From NCBI RefSeq assembly GCF_025685545.1, contig NZ_JAGSYC010000025.1, positions 434,001 through 498,000 on the forward strand: DNA of 64,000 bases. Reading direction: 5' to 3'. Source of the DNA: Granulicella paludicola. Lineage in GTDB: Bacteria > Acidobacteriota > Terriglobia > Terriglobales > Acidobacteriaceae. Under the pieces are notes generated by a model. That model saw only the letters and a program-made list of their open reading frames with translations. It was not told where the DNA came from and ran no database searches. Position 1 is the first letter of the stretch. Each line of letters begins with the position of its first letter. Made by a program: the position numbers and the translations under genes. Below are positions 61,521 to 64,000 of this stretch, piece after piece.

Positions 61521-62105
61521 TTACTTAGTGGGCGCTGCCATCTCTTTCAGAAACGCCGGGCTGATCGTATTCTTGCTCTTCGCAATCGGCAGCAGCGTCG
61601 GATAAAACTGCACAAAGGTTGTATCGACAGCCGCATGCTGCTCGTGGCAGGTGTAGCAGGTCGCCGGAGGAGGAATGAGTTTGGCCTCCTTCGCTCCGCC
61701 GGGCAGATCGTAGAAGCTCCATTTGCCATTGTCCTTCACATGAAGCTCTTCGCCCATCACCTCGGTGGACTGCGTGTGGCCGCGCTTGTTGATCGAGATC
61801 GGACTCTCGGCACCGCGGATCTCAAGAACGAAGGTCGTCTTGTCGGGCCAGGTGCCGGTTGCAAGAAACGCGCGATAGGACTCCGGGTTGACGAACACAT
61901 TGTCGAATACATGATGGTCCGGGTCCGTCGTCGCGCTGTAAGACATATCGACTCCGGAGGTCAGGTAGACCCATTCGCGATAGTTGCCGGGTGCGACCAG
62001 ACTGCCACTCGCGGTGTAAGCCGGTGCGTCCTGCACAACGGCAGGCGGCAGCGCAGGCGTCAAGGACAACAGCAGCGCGGAGACGAACAGCACAGGCTTG
62101 ATCAT
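61521..62105 (-). CDS. cytochrome P460-family protein
   Basis: A 194-residue exported haem protein. It has a signal peptide (LFVSALLLSLTPALPPAVV), then the P460 fold with YREWVYLTSGVDMSY, HHVFDNVFVNPESYRAFLATG and TTFVLEIRGAES, and a CxxCH haem c motif (CYTCH, 150-154). Cytochromes P460 in nitrifiers oxidise hydroxylamine through a Lys-haem crosslink; homologues elsewhere often lack proven activity. The isolated setting suggests detoxification or electron transfer (inference). Confidence 0.88.
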   Translation of the reverse strand: MIKPVLFVSALLLSLTPALPPAVVQDAPAYTASGSLVAPGNYREWVYLTSGVDMSYSATTDPDHHVFDNVFVNPESYRAFLATGTWPDKTTFVLEIRGAESPISINKRGHTQSTEVMGEELHVKDNGKWSFYDLPGGAKEAKLIPPPATCYTCHEQHAAVDTTFVQFYPTLLPIAKSKNTISPAFLKEMAAPTK

Positions 62106-62182
62106 GTCAGGGAACTCCCAGAGCGAAGATGCGAATGATTACGCTGAGTGTAGCGCGGAAGTTCCGTTCGCCGGCTTTCTCA

Positions 62183-63253
62183 TCATGCAGGTTCCTGCTG
62201 CGTGCAGCAGTGCAGTGCGCCCAGGCCCCAGATGAAGTCCGTGCAGTGAATCCCCGCAACCTTACGCTTCGGAAAGCACTCCGCCAGCGTATTCAACGCC
62301 ACGCGGTCGTTAGGATCGTTGAAAGTCGGCACCAGCACCAGGTCATTCGCAATATAGAAGTTTGCATAGCTCGCGGGCAGGCGCTGTCCATCGAACACCA
62401 TAGGCGCAGGCATCGGCAACGTCTTGATCGTGAACGGTTTCTTCTTCAGGTTGCGCGCAGACTTCAAGCGGTCAAGGTTCTCGGCAAGCGGCTCATGATT
62501 TTCATCCCGCTTGTTTGGCTCGATAGCAGTGAGGATCGTATTTTCGCCGACGAAGCGCGAGATGTCGTCGACGTGGCCATGCGTATCGTCGCCCGCACAG
62601 CCACGGTTCAGCCATAACACCTGCTCTGTGCCGAGATAGTCGTGAAACGCCTTTTCCAGCTGCTCTTTGCTCACGCCCGGGTTGCGCTGCTGCACGTCGG
62701 AAAGCAGGCACTCTTCCGTCGTCATCAGGACGCCCGCTCCGTTCGTGTCGATGCTGCCGCCCTCGAGCACCAGTCGCTGCTGCTTGCCGTTCGCCAACGT
62801 GACGCTCGGCTCGAAGCTCTGCATTTTCTTCTTGTAGAGCTTGGCGATGTGCGCGGGAATCTTATCGTCGTTCTTCCAGTTGTCGTACTTCGCCCACGCG
62901 TTGAACTTCCAGTTGGTGATGGCAGTCTCGCCCTTGGGATCCTTCACAAAGATCGGACCCGAGTCGCGCAGCCAGACACGATCCGTGGGCCAGCGATGGA
63001 AATGCACGCGCGCCAGCTCCGCGCCCTGCTTGCGAAGGATCGAGCCAGCGCGCCTTTCGGCGGACTCATCGTTCACCAGGATATGCACATCTTCCACCTG
63101 CGACAGGTGACGAACAAGTTCGGCATACGCCCACGGAATAGGCTGGAACTTGCCCGGCCAATCCTCGGGGTTATGCGGCCACGCGATCCACGTAGCGGCA
63201 TGCTGAGCCCATTCGGCGGGCATACGGAAGTGCTGTTGTGCTGGAGTACTCAT
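62183..63253 (-). CDS. agmatine deiminase family protein
   Basis: A 356-residue member of the peptidyl-arginine/agmatine deiminase family (beta/alpha propeller). Substrate-binding acids are seen in WLRDSGPIFV, LEGGSIDTNG and GDDTHGHVDDISRF, and the nucleophilic Cys in GALHCCTQQ (C349). It would hydrolyse agmatine to N-carbamoylputrescine. No ptcA or aguB gene is in the window, so the role in polyamine synthesis is only inferred. A Lys/Asp/Asn-rich insert (WAKYDNWKNDDKI) is normal for this branch. Confidence 0.9.
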   Translation of the reverse strand: MSTPAQQHFRMPAEWAQHAATWIAWPHNPEDWPGKFQPIPWAYAELVRHLSQVEDVHILVNDESAERRAGSILRKQGAELARVHFHRWPTDRVWLRDSGPIFVKDPKGETAITNWKFNAWAKYDNWKNDDKIPAHIAKLYKKKMQSFEPSVTLANGKQQRLVLEGGSIDTNGAGVLMTTEECLLSDVQQRNPGVSKEQLEKAFHDYLGTEQVLWLNRGCAGDDTHGHVDDISRFVGENTILTAIEPNKRDENHEPLAENLDRLKSARNLKKKPFTIKTLPMPAPMVFDGQRLPASYANFYIANDLVLVPTFNDPNDRVALNTLAECFPKRKVAGIHCTDFIWGLGALHCCTQQEPA

Positions 63254-63348
63254 CTCTTTCAGTTTATGGGAGTCAGCCGTGCAGAGCGCGGCGGAGTGAT
63301 ACAGTTTTGTAAATCCCGAACAAGTTTCGCATCGCAGGAGCCCCGCCG

Positions 63349-64000
63349 ATGAGCCTTCGTCCCTCGCGTATCCTTCGCACTTTGGCCGTAGCTGCCGCAG
63401 TCGCTATCCCTTCTGCCGCGTTCTCTGCATTCGCACAGAAGCCCTACCAGACGCAGAAGGGCACGGAAATCCTCTGGGACACCTGGGGCGTCCCGCACGT
63501 CTATGCGAAGTCCGTGCCTGATATGTTTTACTGCTTCGGCTGGGCGCAGGCCGAAGCCCATGGCGATCTGCTGCTGCATGTGATGGGCGGCTCGCGTGGT
63601 CGGGGTGCGGAATACTTCGGCCCCGGCATCGCGGACAACAATCTCAAGACTGATCGCTGGATCTGGACCAACGAGGTGCCCAAGCGCGCCGCCGTATGGC
63701 TCGCCGCACAGACGCCGGAGTTTCGCAGCTATCTGGAGGCCTTCGCCGCTGGCATCAATGGTTATGCCGCAAAGCATCCTGAGGCGCTCTCGCCTGAGGT
63801 GAAGCAGGTTCTCCCCATCACAGCTCTCAATGTGATCGAGCACGAGCAGCACTTCTACAACTTCGAGTTCACCGCGAATAAGAACCTGATGAGCTCGCCG
63901 CGTTCCACGGAGACGGCCGAACTCACCACACCTGTCGCTCCAGGACTTAAGAACACGCAGCTCGACAGCGAAGACGGCTCGAACGGCTGGGCCATCGGAC
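63349..64000 (+). CDS. penicillin/AHL acylase family protein, 3' end cut by window edge
   Basis: The first 217 residues of an N-terminal-nucleophile acylase. A signal peptide (TLAVAAAVAIPSAAFSAFA) opens it. The alpha-chain follows with ILWDTWGVPHVYAKS, DMFYCFGWAQAEAHGDLLL and FAAGINGYAAKHPEAL. At the window end comes GSNGWAIG, whose Ser becomes the catalytic N-terminus after self-cleavage. GGAG stands eight bases before ATG 63349. Family members open beta-lactams, acyl-homoserine lactones or related amides. It is divergent from the agmatine deiminase gene. The rest lies outside the window. Confidence 0.9.
   Translation, partial: MSLRPSRILRTLAVAAAVAIPSAAFSAFAQKPYQTQKGTEILWDTWGVPHVYAKSVPDMFYCFGWAQAEAHGDLLLHVMGGSRGRGAEYFGPGIADNNLKTDRWIWTNEVPKRAAVWLAAQTPEFRSYLEAFAAGINGYAAKHPEALSPEVKQVLPITALNVIEHEQHFYNFEFTANKNLMSSPRSTETAELTTPVAPGLKNTQLDSEDGSNGWAIG

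Overview
The window is about 60% GC and looks like chromosomal DNA of an acidobacterium (Acidobacteriota, Terriglobia; the Terriglobus/Granulicella/Edaphobacter group is my best guess). Three tandem secreted proteins of the acidobacterial VWFA-related family, a very short acidobacterial-type omega-like subunit, bacillithiol deacetylase BshB1, many Tat-exported 'SRR/NRR' enzymes and lipid A genes (LpxD, LpxL-like) of a diderm all point there. I see no tRNA, rRNA, CRISPR array, phage or insertion sequence. Genes are tightly packed on both strands. Many starts are GTG or TTG, and I placed these by their Shine-Dalgarno (SD) sequences.

Layout. 1-5.1 kb: end of dcd, a LuxR-type response regulator followed by a candidate structured RNA with a strong terminator, a SYLF lipid-binding protein, then an LpxL-like acyltransferase overlapping lpxD, and a P-loop protein. 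5.1-10 kb (minus): two tandem Tat-exported ferritin-like proteins, bshB1 and a large lipoprotein. 10-15 kb: homocysteine methyltransferase/methylenetetrahydrofolate reductase fusion, xseB, polyprenyl diphosphate synthase, yajQ, tatD. 15-20 kb: two tandem exported cupins, a degenerate LpxL-like protein, an NTF2-like protein, the omega-like protein, a Gfo/Idh/MocA oxidoreductase and a Tat-exported TIM-barrel epimerase. 20-26 kb (minus): metG with two in-frame insertions, a hexuronate-type MFS transporter and an O-antigen-ligase-like protein. 26-34.6 kb: membrane proteins, three VWFA-related paralogues, mtnA. 34.7-39 kb (minus): zinc-ribbon peptide, CPBP protease, uvrA. 39.5-40.05 kb: a non-coding array of six hairpin units. 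40-50 kb: STN-domain protein, nitroreductase, alpha/beta hydrolase, UbiX, papain-like-fold candidate, YkgJ, Crp/Fnr and response regulators, purB. 50-56 kb: MarR regulator, CLC channel, glutaredoxin, PASTA protein, MFS transporter. 56-64 kb: two paralogous outer-membrane beta-barrels flanking a carboxypeptidase-regulatory-like protein, SDR, tadA, HD-domain protein, cytochrome P460, agmatine deiminase, and the start of a penicillin-acylase family gene cut by the window edge.

The most unusual object is the array at 39.6-40.03 kb. Six units each carry CTGTGGA within a hairpin and an S-TGCG motif exactly 25 nt downstream, while hairpin arms and inter-unit sequences vary. G-U pairs favour an RNA read on the plus strand, with GGA in every apical loop. 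A CsrA-titrating RNA (CsrB/RsmZ-like) is one hypothesis, and a cluster of DnaA-box-like sites on the other strand is the main competitor. Two other themes stand out: palindromic repeats inserted in frame inside essential or core genes (metG, uvrA), and local duplication of exported proteins (ferritin-like pair, cupin pair, VWFA trio, beta-barrel pair).
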